DNA of 64,000 nt, taken from the NCBI RefSeq assembly GCF_040409805.1, contig NZ_CP099572.1, forward strand, positions 806,001-870,000, in the 5' to 3' direction. This document shows, in pieces, positions 25,889 to 33,981 of this stretch. The notes beneath the pieces are model-generated. The model had not been told where the DNA came from. It was given only the letters and a program-made list of their open reading frames with translations, and did not search any database. This stretch comes from Polynucleobacter sp. MWH-UH23A (lineage in GTDB: Bacteria > Pseudomonadota > Gammaproteobacteria > Burkholderiales > Burkholderiaceae). The translations under genes and the position numbers were made by a program. Numbering within the stretch: position 1 is the first letter of the stretch; every line of letters starts with the position of its first letter.

Positions 25889-28240
25889 ATGTTGCCATCT
25901 ATAGAACAACGCCTTGCCCAAGAGTTATCCGCCAAGCCTAACCAAGTGGCGGCTGCTATAGCCCTATTGGATGAGGGTGCAACCGTCCCATTTATTGCCC
26001 GTTATCGCAAAGAAGCTACTGGTGGTCTAGATGATGCACAGTTACGCCTATTGGAAGAGCGATTGGGTTATTTACGAGAGCTTGAGGAGCGCCGCAAGAC
26101 TATCGTGGCGTCTATTGAAGAGCAGGGTAAGATGACGCCTGAGTTGCTCAAAGCCATCATGATGGCTGAAGATAAGACGCGACTAGAGGATCTTTACTTG
26201 CCTTATAAGCCTAAGCGCAGAACCAAGGCACAGATAGCACTAGAGGCTGGTTTAGAGCCTCTTGCTAACGATCTACTTGCAAATCCAAGTCTAGATCCTG
26301 AGATAGAAGCAGCGAAATATATTAAAGAGGCCTTTAAAAAAGAGCAGGGTGACAATGCTGGCGTGCCAGATACCAAAGCAGCGCTAGAAGGTGCTCGCCA
26401 AATCTTGATGGAGCGTTTTGCTGAAGATGCCAGCTTGGTTCAATCCCTAAGAACGTATCTACAAGATCATGGTGTAGTTGAATCTAAGGTGATTGCAGGC
26501 AAAGAGCAAGAGGGTGAAAAGTTCGCAGATTACTTTGACTACTCTGAGCCTATTAAAGCTATTCCATCTCATCGAGCGCTAGCCCTATTTCGGGGTCGTC
26601 GGGAGCAAATGCTGATGGTGAGCTTACGCTTAGATAGCGAGGAAGAAAAGCCGAAATGGGATTCACCGCACAATCCTTGTGAGCAACGCATTGCCAATCA
26701 TTTCAAGATTAAAAATGAAGGTCGTCCAGCAGATGCCTGGTTAGCCGATACGGTTCGTTGGACCTGGCGCATCAAATGCTCTATGCATCTTGAGACAGAG
26801 CTCATGACTGCCTTGCGCGAGAGGGCAGAGACCGAGGCGATTAATGTCTTCGCTCGTAACCTTAAGGATCTCTTATTGGCTGCCCCTGCTGGCCCTAGGG
26901 TCACTATTGGCTTAGATCCTGGCATGCGCACTGGAGTCAAAGTTGCAGTCGTAGATGAGACCGGCAAGGTGGTTGATACCGATGTGATCTATCCGCATCA
27001 ACCTAAAAATGATTGGGCTGGCTCATTGGCGACCTTGGCTAAATTGGCTCAGAAACATAAAGCAACATTGATTTCTATTGGCAATGGCACAGCATCAAGA
27101 GAAACCGATAAGTTGGCACAAGATTTAATAAAGGCTAAACCTGAACTAGGACTTACAAAGATCGTGGTTTCTGAGGCGGGTGCTTCAGTGTATTCCGCAT
27201 CGGAATATGCTTCAAAAGAATTGCCGGGAATGGATGTTTCTCTGCGTGGCGCCGTCTCTATTGCCCGCAGACTACAAGATCCACTTGCTGAACTAGTCAA
27301 AATTGATCCAAAGTCGATTGGCGTTGGTCAATATCAGCACGATGTCATGCAAACCCAGCTCGCTAAATCATTAGTGGCGGTAGTTGAAGACTGCGTAAAC
27401 GCCGTTGGCGTCGATGTGAATACCGCATCAGCCCCTTTATTGGCGAGAGTCTCGGGTTTGAGCTCAACGGTTGCCGAAGGAATCGTTGCGTATCGGGATA
27501 GTAAGGGTGCATTTAAATCTAGAGCGGATTTAAAGAGCGTACCCCGCTTGGGTGAAAAGACCTTTGAGCAGGCGGCAGGGTTCTTGCGCATCATGAACGG
27601 ACAAGATCCTTTGGATGCATCTGCCGTTCACCCAGAATCCTATCCATTGGTTGAAAAAATTCTGAAAGACATTAAGAAGAGCGTTAAAGAAGTCATTGGT
27701 GATACCAATTTACTCAAGTCCTTATCGCCAGAGAAATACGCTGATGGGCAGTTTGGTGTTCCAACGGTCACTGACATCTTGAAAGAGTTAGAAAAGCCAG
27801 GAAGAGATCCACGTCCAGAATTTACGACTGCTACTTTTAAAGAGGGTGTCGAAACGATTGGGGATCTGAAGGCCGATATGGTATTGGAAGGAGTGGTGAC
27901 CAATGTTGCCGCCTTTGGTGCTTTCGTGGATATTGGCGTTCATCAAGATGGCTTGGTACACATCTCGGCTTTGTCTAATACCTTTGTTAAGGATCCCCAT
28001 ACAGTTGTTAAGGCGGGTCAAGTAGTGAAGGTAAAAGTGCTAGAGGTAGATGAAAAGCGCAAGCGCATAGCTTTAACGATGCGTTTATCAGATGAAGCCC
28101 CTAAGACTGGTTCTAGAGTCGAGCAAAGACCTCAAAACAGACCAAAGCAAAACGAAATTAAGAGACCACAAGAGGATCGAAGACAGGCGCCTCTTATGAA
28201 TAATGCAATGGCGATGGCTTTAGCAAAGCTCAAGAAGTAG
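25889..28240 (+). CDS. tex: Tex-family RNA-binding transcription accessory protein
   Basis: The 783-residue protein has the Tex layout: N-terminal helical region with [20 protein letters not shown], a YqgF/RuvX-like nuclease-fold domain ([18 protein letters not shown], about residue 345), helix-hairpin-helix motifs ([20 protein letters not shown]), and a C-terminal S1 domain ([20 protein letters not shown], about residues 655-725). A basic Gln/Arg-rich tail ends the chain. Tex proteins bind nucleic acids and affect transcription and stress tolerance. No SD is seen before the ATG. Confidence 0.94.
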   Translation: MLPSIEQRLAQELSAKPNQVAAAIALLDEGATVPFIARYRKEATGGLDDAQLRLLEERLGYLRELEERRKTIVASIEEQGKMTPELLKAIMMAEDKTRLEDLYLPYKPKRRTKAQIALEAGLEPLANDLLANPSLDPEIEAAKYIKEAFKKEQGDNAGVPDTKAALEGARQILMERFAEDASLVQSLRTYLQDHGVVESKVIAGKEQEGEKFADYFDYSEPIKAIPSHRALALFRGRREQMLMVSLRLDSEEEKPKWDSPHNPCEQRIANHFKIKNEGRPADAWLADTVRWTWRIKCSMHLETELMTALRERAETEAINVFARNLKDLLLAAPAGPRVTIGLDPGMRTGVKVAVVDETGKVVDTDVIYPHQPKNDWAGSLATLAKLAQKHKATLISIGNGTASRETDKLAQDLIKAKPELGLTKIVVSEAGASVYSASEYASKELPGMDVSLRGAVSIARRLQDPLAELVKIDPKSIGVGQYQHDVMQTQLAKSLVAVVEDCVNAVGVDVNTASAPLLARVSGLSSTVAEGIVAYRDSKGAFKSRADLKSVPRLGEKTFEQAAGFLRIMNGQDPLDASAVHPESYPLVEKILKDIKKSVKEVIGDTNLLKSLSPEKYADGQFGVPTVTDILKELEKPGRDPRPEFTTATFKEGVETIGDLKADMVLEGVVTNVAAFGAFVDIGVHQDGLVHISALSNTFVKDPHTVVKAGQVVKVKVLEVDEKRKRIALTMRLSDEAPKTGSRVEQRPQNRPKQNEIKRPQEDRRQAPLMNNAMAMALAKLKK

Positions 28241-28250
28241 TGTTTAGAAT

Positions 28251-29159
28251 ATGAGCAAGGTGAATTCAGAAGGGGTGTCAGCATCGCGGGTGTATTTACC
28301 AGCCGATCAATCACATCTGAATTTATTGCAATTTTTCATCGCTCAATTTCCACACATTGACGCAGGTGAATGGGAGATGCGTTTCGCTGAAGGATTGATA
28401 TTAGATGCCGATGGTCAAGCCTTAGCGGCGAATGACCCATATCGTCCCAATGTCCACCTGCACTACTTTAGAAGATTGGCTCGTGAGCCAGAGATTCCAT
28501 TCGAGGAGAGTATCCTTTTTCAGGACGAGCACTTGCTAGTCGCGGATAAGCCTCATTTTTTGCCAGTAACGCCTAGCGGTTTGTACTTACATCAAACACT
28601 ACTTAATCGTTTGAAGAAAAAAACACAAATTCAGACGCTGAGCCCAATCCACCGTATAGACCGAGATACAGCGGGTTTAGTTGTCTTCTCTATTAATTCA
28701 GATGAGAGGTCGCAATACCAAAATCTATTTCGTGATCGAGTCGTAAATAAGGTGTATGAGGCAATCGCACCATACTCTGAAGCTTTAAATAAACGATTGC
28801 CATTTACATACCAAAGTCATCTTGAGGAATCGGAACACTTCTTACAAATGCAAGAGGTGGAGGGCGAGGCAAATACTGACACACAAATTGAGTTCATTGA
28901 GGTAAGTAAGCCATGGGCTCGATATCGCTTAATCCCTGGTAGCGGCAAAAAGCATCAACTACGTGTCCATCTAAATGCGCTTGGGGTGCCAATTAAAAAC
29001 GATCAGATTTACCCAATTCTGACGCCATATCAAGAATACGAGTTGGACTTTACAAAGCCGCTGCAATTGCTAGCTAAGTCAATTACTTTTCAAGACCCTA
29101 TTACAGGCGCACATAGGGAATTTTTCAGTAGTCAAGAATTGAAATTCGGATTAAATTGA
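28251..29159 (+). CDS. RluA-family pseudouridine synthase
   Basis: The 302-residue protein has the RluA catalytic block IHRIDRDTAGLVVFS with the conserved Arg-x-Asp, preceded by LVADKPHFLPVTPSG and followed by GSGKKHQLRVHLNALGVPI. There is no clear S4 domain. The N-terminal portion (SHLNLLQFFIAQFPHIDAGE) is a short S4-like or unrelated helix region. Substrate cannot be read; the RluA family modifies 23S rRNA or tRNA. It lies 10 bases after tex. Confidence 0.85.
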   Translation: MSKVNSEGVSASRVYLPADQSHLNLLQFFIAQFPHIDAGEWEMRFAEGLILDADGQALAANDPYRPNVHLHYFRRLAREPEIPFEESILFQDEHLLVADKPHFLPVTPSGLYLHQTLLNRLKKKTQIQTLSPIHRIDRDTAGLVVFSINSDERSQYQNLFRDRVVNKVYEAIAPYSEALNKRLPFTYQSHLEESEHFLQMQEVEGEANTDTQIEFIEVSKPWARYRLIPGSGKKHQLRVHLNALGVPIKNDQIYPILTPYQEYELDFTKPLQLLAKSITFQDPITGAHREFFSSQELKFGLN

Positions 29160-29193
29160 AGCTATTAACTTAAGCATATAGGGAGTAATCAAG

Positions 29194-29448
29194 ATGAGTA
29201 AAGAAGAGTTGGGTCCTGATGGTTTGCCAGGCCATGATTACTTTTTAGATGCAGTTAACCATATCGATGAGGCTGTGAAGAGTAATACCATTGCGATTGG
29301 TGCCGCAAAGGGAATCGTATTTAGTCTAGTTGAAACATTGGGTGCTATGGTTGGCGATCCTGACCTACCAAATCACCTCAAGTCTGGATATATGGGCGCC
29401 CTCGATTTAGCTGCAGAGCTTGAGGCTAAGCTTGAAAAGATGAAGTAG
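29194..29448 (+). CDS. Small conserved-looking protein, unknown function
   Basis: This 84-residue acidic protein has a good ribosome binding site (GGGAG, eight bases before the ATG), so it is likely expressed. I do not recognise a family. It looks mostly helical, with a Gly-rich middle (GAAKGIVFSLVETLGAMVGD) and a charged C-terminus (LAAELEAKLEKMK). No signal peptide. It sits between the RluA-type gene and dusA and is followed by a hairpin. Confidence 0.6.
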   Translation: MSKEELGPDGLPGHDYFLDAVNHIDEAVKSNTIAIGAAKGIVFSLVETLGAMVGDPDLPNHLKSGYMGALDLAAELEAKLEKMK

Positions 29449-29470
29449 GGTAGCTAGTTCCTTCGATAGT

Positions 29471-29494
29471 TCAGGGCAACTTCGGTTGCCCTGA
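29471..29494 (+). terminator. Hairpin terminator after the 84-residue gene
   Basis: TCAGGGCAAC (29471-29480), a TTCG tetraloop and GTTGCCCTGA (29485-29494) form a perfect 10-bp stem. The following T-run is short (CCTTT), so termination may be partial. A second small stem (ATGCCT 29494-29499 with AGGCAT 29508-29513) follows. Confidence 0.6.
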
Positions 29495-29527
29495 TGCCTT
29501 TAAAATGAGGCATTGATCAATGCATAG

Positions 29528-30619
29528 ATGTATATGAATAATGCCCCACAAAAGCGAATGGCAGTTGCTCCGATGATGGAGTGGACAGACCGTCATTGCC
29601 GCTCTTTTCACCGCTCTCTTAGCAAAGAAGCTGTCTTATATACAGAGATGGTGACCACTGGCGCGCTGATGCATGGCGATGTACCTCGTCACTTGGATTA
29701 TTCGCGAGACCAGCATCCTGTTGTATTGCAGCTGGGCGGATCGGAACCAAATGATTTAGCAAAATCTGCTGAGCTGGCTCAGCAATGGGGCTACGATGAA
29801 ATTGATTTGAATTGTGGTTGCCCATCAGAGCGCGTGCAGCGTGGGGCATTTGGTGCCTGCTTAATGGCTGAGCCTAAGTTAGTTGCTCAATGCGTTAAGG
29901 CAATGAAAGATGCTGTTGACATTCCAATTTCAGTAAAGCATCGATTGGGGCTTGATTCAATGGATGCTTCTAGCTCGAAAGAAGACTATCAATTTGCACT
30001 GAACTTCATTTTGTCGGTTGCTGATGCTGGTGCCAGTCAAGTCACCATTCATGCGCGTAACGCAGTTCTCAAGGGCTTATCTCCAAAGGAGAACCGTAGT
30101 AAGCCGCCTTTACGATACGAAGTAGCAGCTCAATTGCGTCTAGATGCTCAAAAGCATTTTCCCAACTTAAAAGTGTTGCTAAATGGCGGCTTAGAATCCA
30201 ATGAGCAAATTGCTGGTCACTGGAATGATTTTGATGGCTTTATGGTTGGTAGAGCGGCGTATCATTTCCCCGCAATGCTTTTGGGGTGGGATGATTTAAT
30301 TCGATCAAATGGTGATGCAGCGGGTTACCTCTTTAGTGAAACCGAATGGCATCGTATTCAGATTGCGTTAGTGAAACAAGTACAGGCTTGGTTTGACGAG
30401 TGCCGAGAAAAGGGCAAGCCGTTTTATATTGGCGCTTTCACAAGGCATATATTGGGCTTGGCTCATGGCAGGGCGGGTTCACGTTATTGGCGCCAGCGAC
30501 TCTCAGATCATCACGCCTTAGCCAAAGTGCAAAGTAAGGCAGGGATTGCTGATTTCTTTATTGATGCCAGCCTAACCCTTGGTGATTGGGCTGCTTTTGA
30601 GCTCGAGACCGCAGAATAG
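29528..30619 (+). CDS. dusA: tRNA-dihydrouridine(20/20a) synthase DusA
   Basis: The 363-residue flavoprotein contains the DusA start VAPMMEWTDRHCRSFHR, YTEMVTTGALMHGD, and the catalytic block DLNCGCPSERVQRGAFGACL with its Cys. HRLGLDS and VTIHARNAVLKGLSPKENR follow and are typical for the DusA subgroup. It reduces uridines 20 and 20a in the tRNA D-loop using NADPH and FMN. An ATG two codons in is an alternative start. tRNA-His follows 54 bases after the stop from its own promoter. Confidence 0.94.
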   Translation: MYMNNAPQKRMAVAPMMEWTDRHCRSFHRSLSKEAVLYTEMVTTGALMHGDVPRHLDYSRDQHPVVLQLGGSEPNDLAKSAELAQQWGYDEIDLNCGCPSERVQRGAFGACLMAEPKLVAQCVKAMKDAVDIPISVKHRLGLDSMDASSSKEDYQFALNFILSVADAGASQVTIHARNAVLKGLSPKENRSKPPLRYEVAAQLRLDAQKHFPNLKVLLNGGLESNEQIAGHWNDFDGFMVGRAAYHFPAMLLGWDDLIRSNGDAAGYLFSETEWHRIQIALVKQVQAWFDECREKGKPFYIGAFTRHILGLAHGRAGSRYWRQRLSDHHALAKVQSKAGIADFFIDASLTLGDWAAFELETAE

Positions 30620-30651
30620 GCTTGTTTTAGCGGGTTTTTGCCTAAAAAGGC

Positions 30652-30657
30652 TATAAT
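30652..30657 (+). promoter_or_regulatory. -10 element of the tRNA-His promoter
   Basis: A perfect TATAAT lies about 16 bases before the tRNA, which fits a start near 30664. The -35 is weak or missing (nothing better than three matches at 17-18 bp). Confidence 0.5.
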
Positions 30658-30672
30658 TTCACCTTCTTCAGA

Positions 30673-30749
30673 GGCGGACGTAGCTCAGTTGGTAGAGTCC
30701 CAGATTGTGATTCTGGTTGTCGCGGGTTCGAGTCCCGTCGTTCGCCCCA
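30673..30749 (+). tRNA. tRNA-His (anticodon GTG)
   Basis: The acceptor arm GCGGACG (30674-30680) pairs with CGTTCGC (30739-30745), the discriminator is C and CCA is encoded. A G at 30673 supplies the extra G-1 that marks bacterial tRNA-His. The anticodon GTG is at 30707-30709 inside the stem CCAGA/TCTGG, and the T-arm reads GGGTTCGAGTCCC. Confidence 0.97.
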
Positions 30750-30789
30750 GATACCCCCTGAGGCTCTCCAAAGATCTCCAATTATCCTT

Positions 30790-30812
30790 AAGGCTTCCTT
30801 AAGGAGCTTTTT
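30790..30812 (+). terminator. Possible terminator after tRNA-His
   Basis: AAGGCTTCC, loop TTAA, GGAGCTTTTT: an eight-pair stem with one bulged T, running into a T-run. It ends 18 bases before the next gene. Confidence 0.4.
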
Positions 30813-30829
30813 CTATTACAGTCATCAAA

Positions 30830-31615
30830 ATGAAAAAGTTTGATATTTACCAAATCCTATTTGGCATTTTGTTATCTGCTATCGCTTTGTATTTCCTATT
30901 GCGACCAAGCGCCAGTCAAAGTGCACCATCATCATCAATTCCAACCACACCTATTGCCAATCTCTCATGGGATCAAACGGAGATGACTATTGGTGATGTC
31001 AAGGCGTTTGCTGTTGCAACGGGTTTTGTTAGTGCCGCTGAGAAACAGGGTGGGGGATTATCGTATGAGACGGGCTTTGTTCAAAAACCGGGCTGGACCT
31101 GGAGAATGCCCTATGGTGTTCCAGCGGGCGATTTAGAACCAGCCGTTCATCTCAATCAAAAAGAAGCTGAATCGATTTGTCGGTATTACGGAAAACGTTT
31201 ACCAACTGATGCGGAATGGACGTCTGCGGCATTTTTAGAGCAACGGTCTAACCCGCCAACTGGATTTATCAAAGGGCAACGCTATCCATTTCCGGGTGGT
31301 AGCACGCCGTTGGTCTCACATTGCTTAAATGGTTGCGGTGACTATAAAGGCCTAGCACCAGCGGGAGCGCTTAATCGCGGTACTGGTCACGTTAACACCA
31401 AGACAACAAAACCAGGCGTCAATGGCCTTTATGACATGGGCGGTAATGTATGGGAATGGACGTCAACTGAGCGTAATGGTGGGTACATTACTCGAGGTGC
31501 TTCATGGTGGTATGGCCCTGAGCGTCAGCAAGAGTCTGATGTGGAGTCTAAGTCGGGTGATATCGCTGTGGTCTATATTGGATTTAGATGTGTAGCCGAC
31601 CTCGTGAAACAATAA
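30830..31615 (+). CDS. Membrane-anchored formylglycine-enzyme-like (SUMF1) protein
   Basis: The 261-residue protein has an N-terminal membrane anchor (about residues 7-25) and then a SUMF1/FGE-sulfatase domain with SICRYYGKRLPTDAEWTSAA, GLYDMGGNVWEWTSTE, ITRGASWW and a closing IGFRCV. These are the calcium-site and fold landmarks of the family. The pair of catalytic cysteines of true formylglycine-generating enzyme, normally located between the RGGSW-like and GFRC blocks, is not present, so generation of formylglycine is unlikely. Bacterial relatives without the cysteines serve as binding or accessory domains. The helicase gene follows after three bases. Confidence 0.75.
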   Translation: MKKFDIYQILFGILLSAIALYFLLRPSASQSAPSSSIPTTPIANLSWDQTEMTIGDVKAFAVATGFVSAAEKQGGGLSYETGFVQKPGWTWRMPYGVPAGDLEPAVHLNQKEAESICRYYGKRLPTDAEWTSAAFLEQRSNPPTGFIKGQRYPFPGGSTPLVSHCLNGCGDYKGLAPAGALNRGTGHVNTKTTKPGVNGLYDMGGNVWEWTSTERNGGYITRGASWWYGPERQQESDVESKSGDIAVVYIGFRCVADLVKQ

Positions 31616-31618
31616 GGG

Positions 31619-32947
31619 ATGTCTTCCTCCATTACCCATTCTCCTGAAATCGAAATTACGCCAGACTATGAAGCGGTAATTGAGGCAATAGATCGTGGCG
31701 ATCCTTATATCTTTGTTAGCGGTAAGGCTGGAACAGGTAAGACCACGCTGATTGGTTATCTACGAGAAACCATTGCAGGTAATGTGGTGGTTGTAGCGCC
31801 AACAGGAGTAGCTGCACTGCAGGTAAGGGGAGTGACAATTCATTCCTTCTTTAGATTACCTCCGCGTTTAATCTTTCCTGAAGAGGATATTAAGCCACTG
31901 CGTGATAAACGACTCTATAAAGATATTCGTTTGCTCATCATTGATGAGATCTCTATGGTTCGTGCAGATGTAGTGGATGCTATGGATTTATTCCTTCGCG
32001 AGAATGGACCTCAAAAAGGAAAACCCTTTGGCGGCATCCAGGTCATGTTTGTGGGGGACTTGTTTCAGTTGCCGCCCGTTGTATCGGCTGCGGATATGCA
32101 GGTGCTAGCAGATAGGGGGTATGAAGGCCCTTATTTCTTTTGCGCAATGGCGCTTCATCGTAAAGATGTCACGATGGTGGAGTTAAGTAAGATCTTTCGC
32201 CAAAAGGATGCCAGTTTTGCTAGTTTGTTAAATCAAATTCGCATTAATCAAGATGCTGATGAGGCGATCGATACTCTCAATGCCCAGTGCTATCGCAAAG
32301 ATCAATCGGTTGATGAACAAACGATAACGCTCACCACTACTAATGCCAGAGCTGATCAGATTAATGCTGCCGGCCTTAAGGCTATCCAGATGGATGCCAA
32401 GGTTTATGTCGGCAAAACTACCGGTAAGTTCAATGTTGATGATCGCAATCTACCATCGCCTAATCAGCTCACTCTTAAAGTGGGTGCTAAGGTGATGTTT
32501 ACTGCTACCGATCCTGGATTTCCGAAACGATGGGTTAATGGAACCATTGGGGTTGTGCGAGAGTTGCTACCTGACAAAGTAAAGGTCATGGTTCAAAATG
32601 GACCCTATTCCAATACAGTAGAGGTAACTGGACATCAATGGGAATCGTATCGTTACGACCATGACATGATGTCAGGAAAAATATTACCCAGCATTATCGG
32701 TACCTATGAGCAGATACCGCTCATATTAGCGTGGGCGGTGACCATTCATAAAAGCCAAGGAAAGACTTTAGATAAAGTCAAAGTAGATCTTTCATCTGGT
32801 GCTTTTGCTTCGGGGCAGGTTTATGTTGCCTTAAGTCGCTGTAAAACCATCGAAGGCATCACCTTGCAGAGGCCCATTGAACCAAGAGACTTGAGTTGCG
32901 ATCAAGAAATCAAGCGCTTCTATCTTAATTGCTTGCCTGCTAAATAA
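31619..32947 (+). CDS. PIF1/RecD-like superfamily 1 DNA helicase
   Basis: The 442-residue protein has a Walker A GKAGTGKTT at residues 35-43, Walker B LLIIDEISMVRADV, FVGDLFQLPPVVS, and at the C-terminus TIHKSQGKTLDKVKVDLS and VALSRCKTIEGITL, which are motifs of the SF1B helicases PIF1 and RecD2. It contains the two RecA folds and little else; no nuclease or relaxase domain is attached. The role is probably unwinding of 5'-tailed DNA or G-quadruplex in repair or replication. It directly follows the SUMF1-like gene, so they may be co-transcribed. Confidence 0.85.
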   Translation: MSSSITHSPEIEITPDYEAVIEAIDRGDPYIFVSGKAGTGKTTLIGYLRETIAGNVVVVAPTGVAALQVRGVTIHSFFRLPPRLIFPEEDIKPLRDKRLYKDIRLLIIDEISMVRADVVDAMDLFLRENGPQKGKPFGGIQVMFVGDLFQLPPVVSAADMQVLADRGYEGPYFFCAMALHRKDVTMVELSKIFRQKDASFASLLNQIRINQDADEAIDTLNAQCYRKDQSVDEQTITLTTTNARADQINAAGLKAIQMDAKVYVGKTTGKFNVDDRNLPSPNQLTLKVGAKVMFTATDPGFPKRWVNGTIGVVRELLPDKVKVMVQNGPYSNTVEVTGHQWESYRYDHDMMSGKILPSIIGTYEQIPLILAWAVTIHKSQGKTLDKVKVDLSSGAFASGQVYVALSRCKTIEGITLQRPIEPRDLSCDQEIKRFYLNCLPAK

Positions 32948-32951
32948 GGTC

Positions 32952-33302
32952 TTAAGCAGCCCTTCTAATCTTTCTAATGGGACTTATTTTCGACTTGGAT
33001 ACTTTTTGTTTTTCAAGTGCTTCGCTAGCAATCAACTTAAATTCACCCTCAACAAATCTTTTCAATGCCTCACGCATCAGGGGTTGATATCCCATGTCAT
33101 ATTTTGTACCTAGAAGTTTAAATGACTCAATTAAGTCTTTCTCAAGACGAATTGAAATCATCTGAAGATCCAAAGCATCGTCAATTTGCGAGCCCAATTT
33201 TTTTTCTGCAGCCTTGGCATATTTAATTTCTCTACCAAAATCACCTTGATCCCAAGCTTCAGCACTATTTGGAGTTTTTACTTTTTTCATTTTTGCGATC
33301 AT
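32952..33302 (-). CDS. BrnA/CopG-like antitoxin
   Basis: The 116-residue protein has a ribbon-helix-helix-type segment near residues 46-85 (QMISIRLEKDLIESFKLLG, then MREALKRFV), typical of BrnA and other CopG-like antitoxins that follow a BrnT toxin gene. GAGGA precedes the ATG by about six bases. It lies 29 bases after the toxin gene, the order used by brnTA systems (toxin first). It would bind and neutralise the toxin and repress the operon through the palindrome at 33634-33668. Its stop is four bases from the convergent helicase gene. Confidence 0.72.
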   Translation of the reverse strand: MIAKMKKVKTPNSAEAWDQGDFGREIKYAKAAEKKLGSQIDDALDLQMISIRLEKDLIESFKLLGTKYDMGYQPLMREALKRFVEGEFKLIASEALEKQKVSKSKISPIRKIRRAA

Positions 33303-33331
33303 TGCTTTCCTCGCGTGTAAGTCATTACGTT

Positions 33332-33625
33332 TTAGCAGGGTATTGATATTGTATTGTATATACGAATTTCTGTAGAATTTGGCGGAAATGCAGTTTTTAA
33401 GTAAATCAGGTTCTTATCGAATACAAATACGATCTTAATTAATGCGCCACGATCATTTTCGGCAATAAACCATTCGGTTGGTGGCTCTGTAATGTGTTCA
33501 AGTCCTTTGTCCTCAAGATAGGAACGCGTTCTATTGAAAAAGCATTGCTCAACATCGCTACGGCTTATACCGTGCTTTTGCTCCAACTTTCTTTGAATTG
33601 CTGGGCTAATTACTAGATTTTGCAT
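33332..33625 (-). CDS. BrnT-like toxin-family protein
   Basis: The start is set at the ATG at 33625, which has AGGTGGG about five bases upstream, giving 97 residues; a longer frame to 33652 would run into the operator. The sequence begins QNLVISPAIQRKLEQKHGIS and contains DVEQCFFNRTRSYLED, PPTEWFIAENDRG and IYLKTAFPPNSTEIRIY. This pattern is that of a small family found next to CopG-like antitoxins and sometimes mislabelled as ADP-ribosyl-dinitrogen reductase hydrolase. The likely activity is RNA cleavage, as for BrnT, but that is inferred from context. Confidence 0.7.
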   Translation of the reverse strand: MQNLVISPAIQRKLEQKHGISRSDVEQCFFNRTRSYLEDKGLEHITEPPTEWFIAENDRGALIKIVFVFDKNLIYLKTAFPPNSTEIRIYNTISIPC

Positions 33626-33633
33626 GCACCCAC

Positions 33634-33668
33634 CTTTAATTGGTATATACAAATTTTACCAATTAAAG
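33634..33668 (-). promoter_or_regulatory. Palindromic operator of the toxin-antitoxin pair
   Basis: CTTTAATTGGT (33634-33644) and ACCAATTAAAG (33658-33668) are a perfect 11-bp inverted repeat around a 13-bp spacer containing TATATAC. It sits directly before the toxin gene, overlapping its likely -10, which is where an antitoxin-toxin complex would bind for autorepression. Confidence 0.6.
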
Positions 33669-33981
33669 AATCTTCAATTTGATTGTCTATCAATCTCCAC
33701 ACTAGAAACCATGCTACTCAACCTAACAATTTTGAGTATATGTATTGATTAAAATTTTATTTCCTGTCTTCATATTTAAATCCTAATGAAAAATAATTCC
33801 AATGAATTTGATGGGCTGACTAAAGAGTCTCTAGTATCCAACAGGAGCGTAAGGGTAGGGTGGGGTATGGATGCTAAAGCCATCGCCACAGATGAATCTG
33901 ATGATTTACTACTTAGTGATTTCTCAAATTTCGATGATCAAAAATTAGAGTGGTGACTTATTTATATCTACGTTTCTGTAA
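33669..33981. other. Gene-poor AT-rich stretch beside the toxin-antitoxin pair
   Basis: Apart from the 56-codon frame at 33786-33956 this stretch holds no gene I can support. It is AT-rich, lacks repeats or clear hairpins and separates the toxin promoter from the end of the gamma-glutamyltransferase gene. It looks like eroded accessory DNA. Confidence 0.4.
33786..33956 (+). pseudogene. Possible remnant of a MazE/AbrB-type antitoxin
   Basis: A 56-codon frame encodes a peptide whose second half (VRVGWGMDAKAIATDE, then DDLLLSDFSNFDD and a final LEW) resembles the C-terminal tail of MazE-like antitoxins, which read Gly-Trp-x-x-x-x-Lys, an Asp-rich part with Leu-Leu, and end in an acidic Glu-Trp pattern. 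The AbrB-type DNA-binding half is missing, there is no Shine-Dalgarno sequence, and no MazF toxin follows. It is best read as a decayed antitoxin or a free tail peptide. The resemblance is by eye and weak. Confidence 0.3.
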
